The notes: generated by a model not told the origin, from the sequence alone. A DNA stretch of 22,424 bases from Bacteroidales bacterium Bact_23 (GCA_001603685.1 LUZO01000017.1:1-22424), one strand, 5' to 3'; positions 1 to 7,750 are shown, counted from the first letter of the stretch. Numbers and translations: made by a program.

Positions 1-160
1 AAACGCAATTCCGTAAACTGCATTGCGTTTAAGCCCTGATTATTATCTACCAGACCGGGGAAGAGTTAAAGAAATAATCCGGCGGTTTGTAGTGGTTATT
101 CCGCTGAAAATTAAGTGAATGATTTAAGGCAGGAAAATGTTGTAAACCGGTAAGACTTAT

Positions 161-192
161 AAAATCAGCCGTTTATGCGGCTGATTTTTTTT
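161..192. terminator. Bidirectional rho-independent terminator beyond rdgB
   Basis: Perfect 11-bp inverted repeat, AAAATCAGCCG (161-171) against CGGCTGATTTT (178-188), with a six-base loop. On the plus strand the T run extends to 192. On the minus strand the stem supplies four T and lies directly after the rdgB stop codon, which touches it. It can end the rlmH-rdgB transcript and also an incoming plus-strand transcript. No complete plus-strand gene is visible upstream in 1-160; only a short open stretch in frame 1 ends at 39, possibly the last codons of a gene cut by the window edge. Confidence 0.75.
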
Positions 193-793
193 AATTGTTA
201 TTGCTTTCAGTTGATTTGTACTGGTTTAAAAATTCTGCCAGTTTGCTCACTGCGCGCCCGCGGTGGCTGATGGAGTTTTTCAGTTCCAGTGCCATTTCCG
301 AGAAGGTTTCGGTGTATCCATCGGGTACAAAAACGGGGTCGTAGCCAAACCCTCCCGTGCCTTTTCCCTCCCGGATTATCCTGCCGTTGACGATCCCTTC
401 GAATAGATATTCTCTGCCTTCCAGAATCAGTGCGATGACCGTCCGGAAGCGGGCGGTCCGGTTTGGGTTGTCGCCCAGCGTATCCAGCAGTTTTCTGACA
501 TTGTCCTCATAGCTGCATCCCACCCCCGCATAAATTGCGGAGTCGACGCCCGGCTCACCGCCAAGGGCGTCCACCTCAAGGCCGGTATCGTCGGCAAAGC
601 AGTCGTAACCATAGTTTTCCTTCACATAGCGGGCTTTCTGCAGGGCATTCCCTTCAATGGTGTTGCTGGTTTCGGGAATCTCTTCCGTGCAGTTGATGTC
701 AGTCGAGGAGATGATGTGGTATTTGCCGTCGAGAATGGCTTTTACCTCTTTCAGTTTGTTTTGGTTATGGGTTACGAAAATGATGGATTTCAT
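191..793 (-). CDS. rdgB: RdgB/HAM1 family non-canonical purine NTP pyrophosphatase
   Basis: Hydrolyses dITP, dXTP and ITP to monophosphates plus pyrophosphate, keeping deaminated purines out of nucleic acids; cytosolic dimer in known members. 200 residues, the usual length. Visible motifs are THNQNK (8-13, phosphate loop), ADDTGLEVDAL (67-77, with catalytic Asp69), GGFGYDPVF (147-155, base pocket) and SHRGRA (176-181). The start is the only sensible ATG because the family begins within a few residues of this motif. It follows rlmH after 17 bases, so the two are probably co-transcribed. Oddity: the normally near-invariant SARYAG segment reads SAIYAG (85-90) and the residue before Ser is Asp rather than Tyr. 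All other core residues are intact, so the enzyme is probably active. Confidence 0.95.
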   Translation of the reverse strand: MKSIIFVTHNQNKLKEVKAILDGKYHIISSTDINCTEEIPETSNTIEGNALQKARYVKENYGYDCFADDTGLEVDALGGEPGVDSAIYAGVGCSYEDNVRKLLDTLGDNPNRTARFRTVIALILEGREYLFEGIVNGRIIREGKGTGGFGYDPVFVPDGYTETFSEMALELKNSISHRGRAVSKLAEFLNQYKSTESNNN

Positions 794-810
794 GTTGCAG
801 GTCTTGTTTT

Positions 811-1284
811 TCAGGAGTTGTGATAAGGTTCGTTCCGGAGTATGGTAAATGCGCGGTACAGTTGTTCTGTAAAGAAGAGGCGCACCATCTGATGCGAAAA
901 GGTCATGGATGAAAGCGCTATTCTGCCGTTTGCCGCTTCGTAAACTTCGTCGGAGAAGCCGTATGCCCCGCCGATTACGAACATCATGTGCCGTGTTCCG
1001 GCATTCATCATCTTCTGCAGCCAGGCGGCAAAGGCTTCGGAGGTGTGCGCTTTTCCGCGTTCGTCGAGCAGGATGACCTGATCGGCATCGGCAAAGTGTT
1101 TGAGCATCAGCTTTCCCTCGGCTTCCTTCAGTTGATTGGGATTCAGTTGCCTGAAATTTTTCGGGGGAATGATATCAACGGCCGAAAAGCGGATGTAATG
1201 CTCCAGCCTGCCGGAATATTCCTCTATCCCTGATCTGAGCCAAGAAGCATCGGTTTTGCCGGTTTGCAGAAGGGTGATTCGCAT
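811..1284 (-). CDS. rlmH: RlmH, 23S rRNA pseudouridine-1915 N3-methyltransferase
   Basis: SPOUT-class SAM-dependent methyltransferase that methylates pseudouridine 1915 in helix 69 of 23S rRNA on assembled 70S ribosomes. The chosen ATG gives 157 residues beginning MRITLLQTGK, the normal family length. A longer frame reaching 1368 would add 28 residues unlike the family and would run through the probable promoter. Visible signatures are LLDERGK (72-78), FVIGGAYGFS (102-111, the SAM-binding knot loop) and the C-terminal EQLYRAFTILRNEPYHNS (140-157), the conserved RlmH ending. First gene of a two-gene unit with rdgB; a TAnnTTTG element lies 14 bases before the ATG. Confidence 0.95.
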   Translation of the reverse strand: MRITLLQTGKTDASWLRSGIEEYSGRLEHYIRFSAVDIIPPKNFRQLNPNQLKEAEGKLMLKHFADADQVILLDERGKAHTSEAFAAWLQKMMNAGTRHMMFVIGGAYGFSDEVYEAANGRIALSSMTFSHQMVRLFFTEQLYRAFTILRNEPYHNS

Positions 1285-1298
1285 AGCGGATTTTAATG

Positions 1299-1306
1299 CA
1301 AAAATA
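1299..1306 (-). promoter_or_regulatory. -7 element of rlmH-rdgB promoter
   Basis: The minus strand reads TATTTTTG, matching the Bacteroidota -7 consensus TAnnTTTG, and ends 14 bases before the rlmH ATG. No clear TTTG -33 box is seen at the usual 19-21 base spacing. The implied leader is only about eight bases. It supports the shorter rlmH start. Confidence 0.45.
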
Positions 1307-1354
1307 GCGATTTTGCCAATTTGACGCCCTCCGAAATTTTTTAGCCCGGATTCA

Positions 1355-1386
1355 TTGTTGGCGGACAAATGGTTTTCTTATATTTG
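1355..1386 (+). promoter_or_regulatory. Possible distal promoter of the DUF4783-nadC unit
   Basis: TTGTTG (1355-1360) and TATATTTG (1379-1386) are separated by 18 bases and face the DUF4783-like gene at 1564. The spacing is close to the Bacteroidota rule. If used, the leader would be about 170 bases. The promoter at 1461-1491 is a better match, so this is either an upstream second promoter or chance. Confidence 0.35.
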
Positions 1387-1460
1387 CATAAATCAACCGT
1401 TTGCCGGAAGAGATTTGTCGGGCAGGATGACAGAACTTTGCTGCAGTGTCGCTGAATTAC

Positions 1461-1491
1461 TTTGTTTCCGGCCGGTTTATGCCTATTTTTG
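1461..1491 (+). promoter_or_regulatory. Bacteroidota-type promoter of the DUF4783-nadC-yihY unit
   Basis: TTTG (1461-1464), a spacer of exactly 19 bases and TATTTTTG (1484-1491) reproduce the Bacteroidota sigma-ABfr consensus TTTG-N19-21-TAnnTTTG. The expected start near 1497 leaves a leader of about 65 bases before the ATG at 1564. Confidence 0.65.
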
Positions 1492-1563
1492 GTTCGGTTT
1501 TTGATTGTTATAGGGTACCATGACAGCCGAATGATAAAGGAGCGGTCATAAATAATTATCATA

Positions 1564-1971
1564 ATGAAATTGATCAGACACATCCGTATGGCGTTGATTT
1601 GCTGTGTTTTTATGCTGCATATTCCGGCGCCGGCCTCAGCCCAGGAGATAGGTTCGAAGGTAATTAGCGCAATCCGCACGGCCAATGCAAAGGAGCTGAG
1701 CAGCTATTTCAATGCCACCATCGACCTTAGCCTTCCCGGAACTGACGGCACATTCAGCAAAGCTCAGTCAGAAGTTATCATCAGAAACTTTTTCGGAAAA
1801 TATCCGCCGGCATCGTTTACCCAAAGCCATCAGGGGCGCTCAAACGACGGTTCACAGTATGCCATCGGCATATACAAATCGGGCAACCTGCAGTTCAGAA
1901 CCTATTACCTTATCAAGAATGTGAACGGAAAACCGGCCATCCATCAGTTGAAATTCGAAAGTGAAGAGTAG
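1564..1971 (+). CDS. Secreted DUF4783-like protein
   Basis: 135 residues with a clear signal peptide: basic start (KLIRHIR), a hydrophobic stretch MALICCVFMLHI and a probable cleavage after ASA at 26, leaving about 109 mature residues. The mature part (for example SSYFNATIDLSLPG and later FRTYYLIKNVNGKPAIHQL) has the look of the small cystatin/NTF2-like DUF4783 family of Bacteroidota, recognised by resemblance only. Its function is unknown; it should be periplasmic. A second in-frame ATG at residue 9 would also give a signal peptide. nadC follows after 27 bases, and this small gene is probably co-transcribed with it; nothing in the sequence suggests a role in NAD synthesis. Confidence 0.8.
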   Translation: MKLIRHIRMALICCVFMLHIPAPASAQEIGSKVISAIRTANAKELSSYFNATIDLSLPGTDGTFSKAQSEVIIRNFFGKYPPASFTQSHQGRSNDGSQYAIGIYKSGNLQFRTYYLIKNVNGKPAIHQLKFESEE

Positions 1972-1998
1972 TTTTACGCGAAAGATATTTTTACCGCA

Positions 1999-2835
1999 AT
2001 GATGACCATTGATGAGATTATTTCAAAGGCCCTTGCCGAGGATATTGGCGATGGCGATCACACCTCATTGTCAACAATTCCCGATGATGCCACCGGCAGG
2101 GCGAAACTGCTGGTGAAGCAGGAGGGAATCCTTTCGGGGATGCAGATTGCCGCTAAGGTGTTCGAGCAGGTGGATAAACGGCTGGTGATGCACCCCCTGC
2201 TCAACGACGGGGAAGTTATCAAACCCGGCGATATAGCCTTTACCGTAGAGGGGCCTTCGGCCTCCATCCTTAAGGCGGAGCGGCTGATGCTCAATTTCAT
2301 GCAGCGGATGAGCGGGATTGCCACCAACACCAGCCGTTATGTAGAGCGGCTGAAAGGGCTTCATACCCGCATACTCGATACCAGGAAGACTACCCCGCTG
2401 ATGCGCGAGCCCGAGAAGATGGCGGTCAGGCACGGCGGTGCTCTGAATCATCGTTTCGGCCTGTTCGATATGATTCTGATCAAGGATAACCATGTTGACT
2501 TTGCGGGAGGCATTGCAAAAGCCATCCACTCGGCCAACGATTACCTGAAACGGACCGGCAGAAACCTGAAGATTGAGATAGAGGTGCGGAACTTCGATGA
2601 GCTGCAGCAGGTGCTGGATACCGGTATGGTTGACCGGATTATGCTCGACAATTTTACCCCCGATGCCTTGCGCGAGGCGGTCGGGCTGATTGCCGGGCGC
2701 TACGAAACCGAAGCATCCGGAGGCATTACGCTGGAAACCATCAGGCAATATGCTGAAACAGGCGTTGATTTTATTTCGGTTGGTGCGCTTACCCATCACA
2801 TTACAAGCCTCGACCTGAGCCTGAAAGCATATTAA
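1999..2835 (+). CDS. nadC: Nicotinate-nucleotide pyrophosphorylase (carboxylating), quinolinate phosphoribosyltransferase
   Basis: Converts quinolinate and PRPP to nicotinate mononucleotide, CO2 and pyrophosphate, the step that joins de novo NAD synthesis to the common pathway. 278 residues, a standard length. Motifs in order: EDIGDGDHT (14-22), ERLMLNFMQ (94-102), DTRKTTP (127-133), RHGGALNHR (144-152) and KDNH (162-165), which supply the basic residues that bind quinolinate and phosphates; EIEV (193-196), MLDN (215-218), EASGGI (238-243) and SVGALTH (260-266) at the barrel end. All expected residues are present. The start has two consecutive ATGs (1999, 2002). nadA and nadB are not in the window. 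The membrane-protein gene downstream begins nine bases after the stop. Confidence 0.97.
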   Translation: MMTIDEIISKALAEDIGDGDHTSLSTIPDDATGRAKLLVKQEGILSGMQIAAKVFEQVDKRLVMHPLLNDGEVIKPGDIAFTVEGPSASILKAERLMLNFMQRMSGIATNTSRYVERLKGLHTRILDTRKTTPLMREPEKMAVRHGGALNHRFGLFDMILIKDNHVDFAGGIAKAIHSANDYLKRTGRNLKIEIEVRNFDELQQVLDTGMVDRIMLDNFTPDALREAVGLIAGRYETEASGGITLETIRQYAETGVDFISVGALTHHITSLDLSLKAY

Positions 2836-2844
2836 ACGGCCTGT

Positions 2845-3819
2845 ATGAAGAACCTTCCAAAGCGAATTTCAGCCTATTTTAACCGGCTATATCAGCAGTT
2901 TCCGCGCAGTCGCCCTGTGCGGAAGTTTCTGATATTTACCAAACGGCTGGTTTTGCCCGGGTTCGACGGTGTGCCGCTGTATGATGTGGCCAACTTTTTC
3001 ATCAAGGGCATTCAGAAAGGATCGATTACCAACCGGGCAGCCGCACTATCATTCAACTTTTTTCTGGCGCTGTTTCCGGCCATCCTCTTCTTCTTCTCGC
3101 TGATTCCCTACATTCCGATTGCCGAGTTTCAGGATAGCCTGCTCGATTTGCTGGAAAAGCTGATTCCGCATAAAATATGGGAAACGGTTGAAGGGACGAT
3201 TTTTGATATTGTAAAACGCCGGCAGGGCGGTGTGCTGTCGATCGGCTTCCTGATGGCGCTCTATTTCTCTACCAGCGGCGTTACCAGCCTGATGGAGGCA
3301 TTCAACCATACCTACCATACGATTGAAACCCGTTCGGCGGTGAAGCAGCGGCTGGTTGCCATCGGACTCGTTATTCTGATTTCGGTTCTGGTAATCATTG
3401 CCATTGCGCTGATTACCATAGGTCCGCTGGTGCTCAGCTGGCTGCAGGAACACAGCCTGCTCACCGACAGCCTGACCCTGTTTATGATCAGTGCGGGTAA
3501 GTGGGTGGTTATTCTGGCGCTACTGTTTTTTGCCTTTTCGTTTCTGTTTTACCTTGCTCCCAGCCGGAAACTGCGCTTCCGATTCATTTCGGCCGGATCA
3601 ACCGTTACTACCCTGCTTTTCATTGCGGCATCAATCGGGTTTAATTATTATGTGAATAATTTTGCCCGTTACAATACGCTATACGGATCCATCGGTACTC
3701 TGATCATTTTCATGCTCTGGATCTACTTCAACGCCATTATCCTGTTGCTTGGCTTTGAGCTGAATGCCAGTATTTCGGTTGCGAAAAAGAGCCGGAGGCC
3801 TTTCAGGAAACGGTCATAG
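2845..3819 (+). CDS. YihY/BrkB family inner-membrane protein
   Basis: 324 residues with six predicted membrane segments at about 64-90, 129-151, 169-198, 216-238, 247-268 and 281-308, and a basic tail (KKSRRPFRKRS). The pattern AAALSFNFFLALFPAILFF near the first segment and the ending TLIIFMLWIYFNAIILLLG are typical of the YihY/BrkB (once wrongly called RNase BN) family. The family's molecular role is not settled; transport or envelope functions have been suggested. The start nine bases after nadC makes co-transcription likely. The first 40 residues are a basic cytoplasmic extension (RISAYFNRLYQQFPRSRP). Confidence 0.9.
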   Translation: MKNLPKRISAYFNRLYQQFPRSRPVRKFLIFTKRLVLPGFDGVPLYDVANFFIKGIQKGSITNRAAALSFNFFLALFPAILFFFSLIPYIPIAEFQDSLLDLLEKLIPHKIWETVEGTIFDIVKRRQGGVLSIGFLMALYFSTSGVTSLMEAFNHTYHTIETRSAVKQRLVAIGLVILISVLVIIAIALITIGPLVLSWLQEHSLLTDSLTLFMISAGKWVVILALLFFAFSFLFYLAPSRKLRFRFISAGSTVTTLLFIAASIGFNYYVNNFARYNTLYGSIGTLIIFMLWIYFNAIILLLGFELNASISVAKKSRRPFRKRS

Positions 3820-3884
3820 CCGCTGGCGGGGGTGATTCTTTGTTTCGCTATCCGGTATTGTTTATCTGATGATGAGTTCTAATT

Positions 3885-3915
3885 TTTCTCTGTTGTTCAT
3901 TTCCTCTTATCTTTG
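3885..3915 (+). promoter_or_regulatory. Promoter of the flippase gene
   Basis: TATCTTTG (3908-3915) matches TAnnTTTG, and TTTC (3885-3888), one mismatch from TTTG, lies exactly 19 bases upstream. The element ends 21 bases before the ATG at 3937, implying a leader of about 15 bases. The flippase therefore has its own promoter and does not simply continue from the upstream unit. Confidence 0.6.
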
Positions 3916-3936
3916 CCGTAACAGTTAATCGAAGCA

Positions 3937-5397
3937 ATGGGCGTCAACATTAAGGAGCATCTGAAATTATCTCTCGTTTACTCGGGCGTGGCGGCGGTTC
4001 CGCCGGTGCTGCAGGTGCTGATTCAACCCTTTATAGAAGGGAACGACCGCCTGAATGCCATGGATTTCTCGCAGATTGGTATTGCCGAGATGGTTACCTC
4101 TCTGGCATTTACCATTACCCTATTCTCCATGGGTAATGCCATTTCGCGCTTTCTGTATGATGTTGAAGACGACCGCACTGCTTACGATAAAATGGTGTCG
4201 TCAACCTTCAACTCCATTTTGCTGCGCGGACTGATGCTGCTTGCCGTTGCCTTTTTGCTGAAAGATCATATCGGACACATATTTTCGCAGGAAGGGCTGC
4301 GCAATTTCGGTTCATTCGGATTTGCCGCCATCATCACCGGTATCAACCGCTCCATCATTACAACGGCTGCGGCTTTATACCGGAACGAGAAGCGGGTGCG
4401 GGCATTCGTCATCGTAAACCTTGCCAATGCCTTTGTTAGAATAGGTTTCCAGCTGATCGGGCTATTCTTCTTCGATATGTCGTTCCTCGGTTTTGTGTAC
4501 GGTAGCGCCGTCGGCAGCAGCATTGTTACGGCAGGCGTGCTGCTGGCCACCTACAAACGGAGCGGCATCAGATACGACAGAAGCATTCTGAAAGAGATGA
4601 ACCAGTTTGCCTGGCCGCTTGTGCAGTACGGCGTACTTGCCTGGGGACTGAATTTTGCCGACAAATACTTTATGGAACGCTTCCCCAGCGATCTGGGTAT
4701 CTATTTTACGGCGGTGAATTTTGCCATGGGCATGCAGATCATCATTCAGGGGCTGCAGGCCGCCACACAGCCGGAGATCTACCGGTTTATGAAGGAGGGC
4801 ACACAGAAGAACGAAGGAGAAATCCGGTCGCTTTCGAATATGCTGATGGCACAGACTCAGCTGATCATCGCGCTGTTTATCCTGCCCGTAATGCTCTACC
4901 TAACACTGTTTTACGAAACGGATGTACGGTTTGCAGCTTCATTTATCGCATTGATATTTGTAAGGTACCTGCCAAGGACTCAGTATGTTATCTTTTCGTT
5001 TATCCTGTATTACGAGAAGAAAACGCGCTTTTTCCTTTACCTGAATCTGGTCAGCCTGCTGGTGAATATCGGACTCAATATCATACTGATTCCCAGATTG
5101 CTTATCTATGGAGCCGTAATTTCGATCATGGTGGCCGATATCATTCAGGTAATCGGAGCGTATGTCTATTCGCAGCGCATCGCCCCTTTCAAATGGAACC
5201 TTAACAAGCTGCTTTACAGCCCGCTGATCTGTATGTTGCTGGTTATTCTGCTGGAAATTTCGAAAAACACCCTTGGGATCGGGCAGTACACATCTGCGGT
5301 ATTATCGGTATTTATTCTGATTGCCGCCATAGTGATTCTGTACCGCAACGACATCATCCGGTTAATGGATAAATTATGGAAAAGGCAGTTGTCATAA
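3937..5397 (+). CDS. Wzx-like polysaccharide flippase (MOP superfamily)
   Basis: 486-residue, strongly hydrophobic protein with roughly 12-14 membrane helices spread over its whole length. It belongs by pattern to the MOP (multidrug/oligosaccharidyl-lipid/polysaccharide) exporters that flip undecaprenyl-linked glycan units across the inner membrane. Features that fit are the opening amphipathic stretch KEHLKLSLVYSG, the early SMGNAISRFLYD loop after helix two, and alternating short polar loops. The substrate cannot be read from sequence. The glycosyltransferase and sialic-type genes 2-4 kb downstream suggest it could export their product, but a divergent fucosidase lies between, so the link is an inference. 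The 3' end overlaps a 38-codon open frame in another register. Confidence 0.85.
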   Translation: MGVNIKEHLKLSLVYSGVAAVPPVLQVLIQPFIEGNDRLNAMDFSQIGIAEMVTSLAFTITLFSMGNAISRFLYDVEDDRTAYDKMVSSTFNSILLRGLMLLAVAFLLKDHIGHIFSQEGLRNFGSFGFAAIITGINRSIITTAAALYRNEKRVRAFVIVNLANAFVRIGFQLIGLFFFDMSFLGFVYGSAVGSSIVTAGVLLATYKRSGIRYDRSILKEMNQFAWPLVQYGVLAWGLNFADKYFMERFPSDLGIYFTAVNFAMGMQIIIQGLQAATQPEIYRFMKEGTQKNEGEIRSLSNMLMAQTQLIIALFILPVMLYLTLFYETDVRFAASFIALIFVRYLPRTQYVIFSFILYYEKKTRFFLYLNLVSLLVNIGLNIILIPRLLIYGAVISIMVADIIQVIGAYVYSQRIAPFKWNLNKLLYSPLICMLLVILLEISKNTLGIGQYTSAVLSVFILIAAIVILYRNDIIRLMDKLWKRQLS

Positions 5398-5555
5398 ACC
5401 GTGAGCTTTCGCAGGCAGAGCTGCTTGCTGTTCAGGAGATGGCGGAGCAGCAGGAGGGACTCCGGGCGTTTTCAATCGGTGTTTGGCGATGAAATGACGG
5501 CCGGTTTGATGCCATCCCAGGTGCATGTAAAACGAGATATCTTTTTACTTCCCGC
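5376..5555 (+). pseudogene. Possible small ORF or gene remnant after the flippase
   Basis: A 38-codon frame (5376-5492) starts inside the flippase end (MEKAVVINRE...) and stops at 5490-5492. A neighbouring frame stays open across the stop from before 5482 (FGDEMTAGLMPSQVHVKRD...) to a TGA inside the end of the fucosidase gene. Reading both as one frameshifted gene remnant is possible, and its start in an overlap with the flippase resembles a coupled downstream gene. I do not recognise either peptide, and such short frames occur by chance. Otherwise the 158 bases between flippase and fucosidase show nothing, not even a convincing terminator. Confidence 0.2.
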
Positions 5556-7358
5556 CTATCTCACCCAGATCCACTGAAAATCGAATTGCTCCTTTTTGGC
5601 GGGAGTTGCCTCAAGTTCAATTTCATAAAATCCCGGTTCCGGGAAGTGGAGAGTGCCCAGACGAAACGAGCTGAACTGATCGATAATCCAATTCTCGTTT
5701 GGCTCACCAATGGTTTTGCCGGTGTTTACAAAACGATGGGTAAGTTCGGTTTTGCCTGATCGAACGGTGAGGCTTCCCTTAGGATTTGCCGCCTGACAAC
5801 TATATGAGATATCCACGGACTTTTCGCCGGGGGTATCCACGAAGATTTTCCAGGTGATTTTCTGATTTTGGGTAATCGCAATGAATTCAGGGATGGTACC
5901 GTATTTTTCCTTTCTCTGAATGGTAATCTTACCGTCAGATTTCAGCAGGTTGTCCGGTCTGAGTGCGAACCCGCCATCGGTGGTTTGTGCAGCCAGCCCC
6001 ATAATGGTTTCAGGGTATTGACCGAACTCAACCGCAATAACGGAGATGTACGGATCGGGCTGTAAAAACGGCAGGCTGATTTTTGTAACGGCTCCGGTAT
6101 GTTCGAAAGGTAATCCGGATTGTTGCTTGTCGGCCAGCAGATAAATCCTGGCGGGTTTGGTAGTGATTCCGGTAAGGGTGAGTTGTTTGTTCAGCGGCCA
6201 GTTATAGACATGCAGGTAGAGGGTAGTGCGGCCATCCTGCTGTTTGCAGGTAATCTTTCCCCAGTCGTGAAGTTCTTTATCCAGATCGAAGGCGCCGGCT
6301 CCGTATATCGACTCGCCATTTACGCGGAGCCACTGACCCATCTCCAGCAACCTCTGCGAAATCTCATAAGGCACTTCCCCGTTTGCCCTGGGCCCAATAT
6401 TCAGCATAAAGTTACCGTTCAGGCTAACATTGTTGATGAGCGATTTGAGCAGTGTGGTGGTTGATTTCCACTGATTGTCAAGTGAGTGGAAGCCCCATGA
6501 ATGGGCAACCGTTGCCGGCGACTGCCAAGGAAATTCTTCCTTTGTCCTGCCAAGCTGGTTGTCGCCCAATGTTTTGAAATCAATGTCCGGATCTTCCTCA
6601 ATTGAAAGCCCCAGCCGGGAGTTTACAATGCAATCCGGCTGAAGTTCCCTGATCAGCGATTTCAATTGTAAAAGCTGCTCTTTGGTAACCACGGATTCGG
6701 AGTGGTGTATCCACATATCGAACCAAAAGATGCTGATATCGCCAAAGTTGGTGAGCAATTCGCGCACCTGCGGGATTACCTTTTCCTGCCAGTAAATATC
6801 GTATTTCTCCGGGGCGATGCCGGTCAGTTCCATGGCGTGGTTCCATCCGTACGGATGTTCCCAGTCGATCCAGTGCGAGTAATACAGTCCCAGTCTGATG
6901 CCGTGCTTTTTGCAGGCTTCGGCCAGCTCCTTTAAAATATCTCTTTGCGGATTTGAGTGATTCCAGACATTGTAATCACTTGCGGCGCTGTTCCACAGGG
7001 CGAAGCCGTCGTGGTGCTTGGCGGTGAAGGTCAGGTACTTCATGCCTGCATTTTTCGCAAGAATTACCCATTGCTCGGGATCGATTTCGTTCCAGTCAAA
7101 ACGATCCAGAAGGGTAAGATATTCATCCCGCTCAATCCGGTTGCGGTACATGATCCACTCGGCATAGTCGTTGTTGTGCCTGATTTTCTCGCCTTTCCAT
7201 ATGCCTTCGGCGCCGCTGTATATTCCCCAGTGGATAAACATCCCGAAGCGGGAGTCGGTAAACCACCGGGCACGATCGTTGGTTTGCTTCTGGGCAGGCG
7301 CTGTCACGGAAATAACCAGCAAAAGATTGATCAGGGCAAGGATTCTTCTAACTTTCAT
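5556..7358 (-). CDS. Secreted GH29 alpha-L-fucosidase
   Basis: Retaining exo-glycosidase that removes alpha-linked L-fucose. The ATG at 7358 gives 600 residues with a signal peptide (MKVRRILALINLLLVISVTA, cleavage after APA at 22); a frame reaching 7475 adds 39 residues with no family resemblance. The catalytic barrel spans about 28-350: FGMFIHWG (38-45), KHHDGFALW (114-122) and SIFWFDMW (209-216), in which Asp214 fits the GH29 nucleophile. The acid/base residue is not fixed within the family; EE at 254-255 is a candidate region. A beta-sandwich domain (about 355-450) and an extra C-terminal domain (about 455-600, ending FDFQWIWVR) follow. The likely location is the periplasm or outside. It is transcribed alone, with no SusCD pair or fucose-catabolism gene nearby, so it may trim host or self glycans. 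Confidence 0.93.
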   Translation of the reverse strand: MKVRRILALINLLLVISVTAPAQKQTNDRARWFTDSRFGMFIHWGIYSGAEGIWKGEKIRHNNDYAEWIMYRNRIERDEYLTLLDRFDWNEIDPEQWVILAKNAGMKYLTFTAKHHDGFALWNSAASDYNVWNHSNPQRDILKELAEACKKHGIRLGLYYSHWIDWEHPYGWNHAMELTGIAPEKYDIYWQEKVIPQVRELLTNFGDISIFWFDMWIHHSESVVTKEQLLQLKSLIRELQPDCIVNSRLGLSIEEDPDIDFKTLGDNQLGRTKEEFPWQSPATVAHSWGFHSLDNQWKSTTTLLKSLINNVSLNGNFMLNIGPRANGEVPYEISQRLLEMGQWLRVNGESIYGAGAFDLDKELHDWGKITCKQQDGRTTLYLHVYNWPLNKQLTLTGITTKPARIYLLADKQQSGLPFEHTGAVTKISLPFLQPDPYISVIAVEFGQYPETIMGLAAQTTDGGFALRPDNLLKSDGKITIQRKEKYGTIPEFIAITQNQKITWKIFVDTPGEKSVDISYSCQAANPKGSLTVRSGKTELTHRFVNTGKTIGEPNENWIIDQFSSFRLGTLHFPEPGFYEIELEATPAKKEQFDFQWIWVR

Positions 7359-7390
7359 TTCGACAGAAATCAGGTTTAGGATAATGGCTG

Positions 7391-7399
7391 CAAAGTATA
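7391..7399 (-). promoter_or_regulatory. Weak -7-like element of the fucosidase gene
   Basis: The minus strand reads TATACTTTG, one base longer than the TAnnTTTG consensus, 32 bases before the ATG at 7358. No TTTG is seen at the expected -33 distance. The position is right but the match imperfect. Confidence 0.3.
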
Positions 7400-7516
7400 A
7401 AAACTTTCGATATGGAGAGGGGAATTCCCGATAAAATTGGAAGTAATGACGAACTCCGATCAGCTCATTTGGCAATCTTACCTGATGAGCAAACTTATTT
7501 TAATATTTGAATTGTG

Positions 7517-7524
7517 TATCTTTG
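7517..7524 (+). promoter_or_regulatory. -7 element upstream of the GT-B protein
   Basis: TATCTTTG matches TAnnTTTG. It lies 118 bases before the first ATG (7643) and 226 before the preferred ATG (7751). No -33 box is evident. It could serve either start. Confidence 0.4.
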
Positions 7525-7709
7525 CTTTATGGTCAGATGACTAAATATTGCAAATTTTGGTTAAGAGCAAAATAATACCAGTAAATAGATCACCCCGGTT
7601 TCTTTTATTCCTCTTAATATACCTTTCAGGTACTAACGGATAATGCGTGCAGACCATACGGAATCTCAGATCCGTTCATATATTTCCACAGCAGATGCGG
7701 TATTTGATT

Positions 7710-7717
7710 TACCTTTG
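7710..7717 (+). promoter_or_regulatory. -7 element just before the preferred start of the GT-B protein
   Basis: TACCTTTG fits TAnnTTTG and ends 33 bases before the ATG at 7751, a distance like that at the flippase, gpsA and rpmH genes. It lies inside the longer frame, so if it is real the first 36 codons of that frame are untranslated leader. No -33 box is obvious. Confidence 0.4.
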
Positions 7718-7750
7718 CGAAAAAGAGTTGAATATTCTTATCCGGAAAAG

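Larger units (their letters stand above)
7359..7750. other. Divergent intergenic region, fucosidase / GT-B protein
   Basis: 392 bases if the GT-B protein starts at 7751, 284 if it starts at 7643. It contains the -7-like element of the fucosidase (minus strand, 7391-7399) and two TAnnTTTG elements on the plus strand (7517-7524 and 7710-7717). No RNA gene or repeat was recognised. Confidence 0.5.

Noticed and set aside
1536..1542. AAAGGAG resembling a ribosome binding site upstream of the DUF4783-like gene
   Set aside because: 21 bases before the ATG, too far to decide the start, and such sites are little used in this phylum.
1341..1685. 114-codon minus-strand frame across the rlmH/DUF4783 promoter region
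   Set aside because: Covers the best plus-strand promoter and the signal-peptide codons of the DUF4783-like gene; no family resemblance.
2071..2799. 242-codon open frame opposite nadC
   Set aside because: Antisense shadow of a gene with every catalytic motif; the peptide resembles no family.
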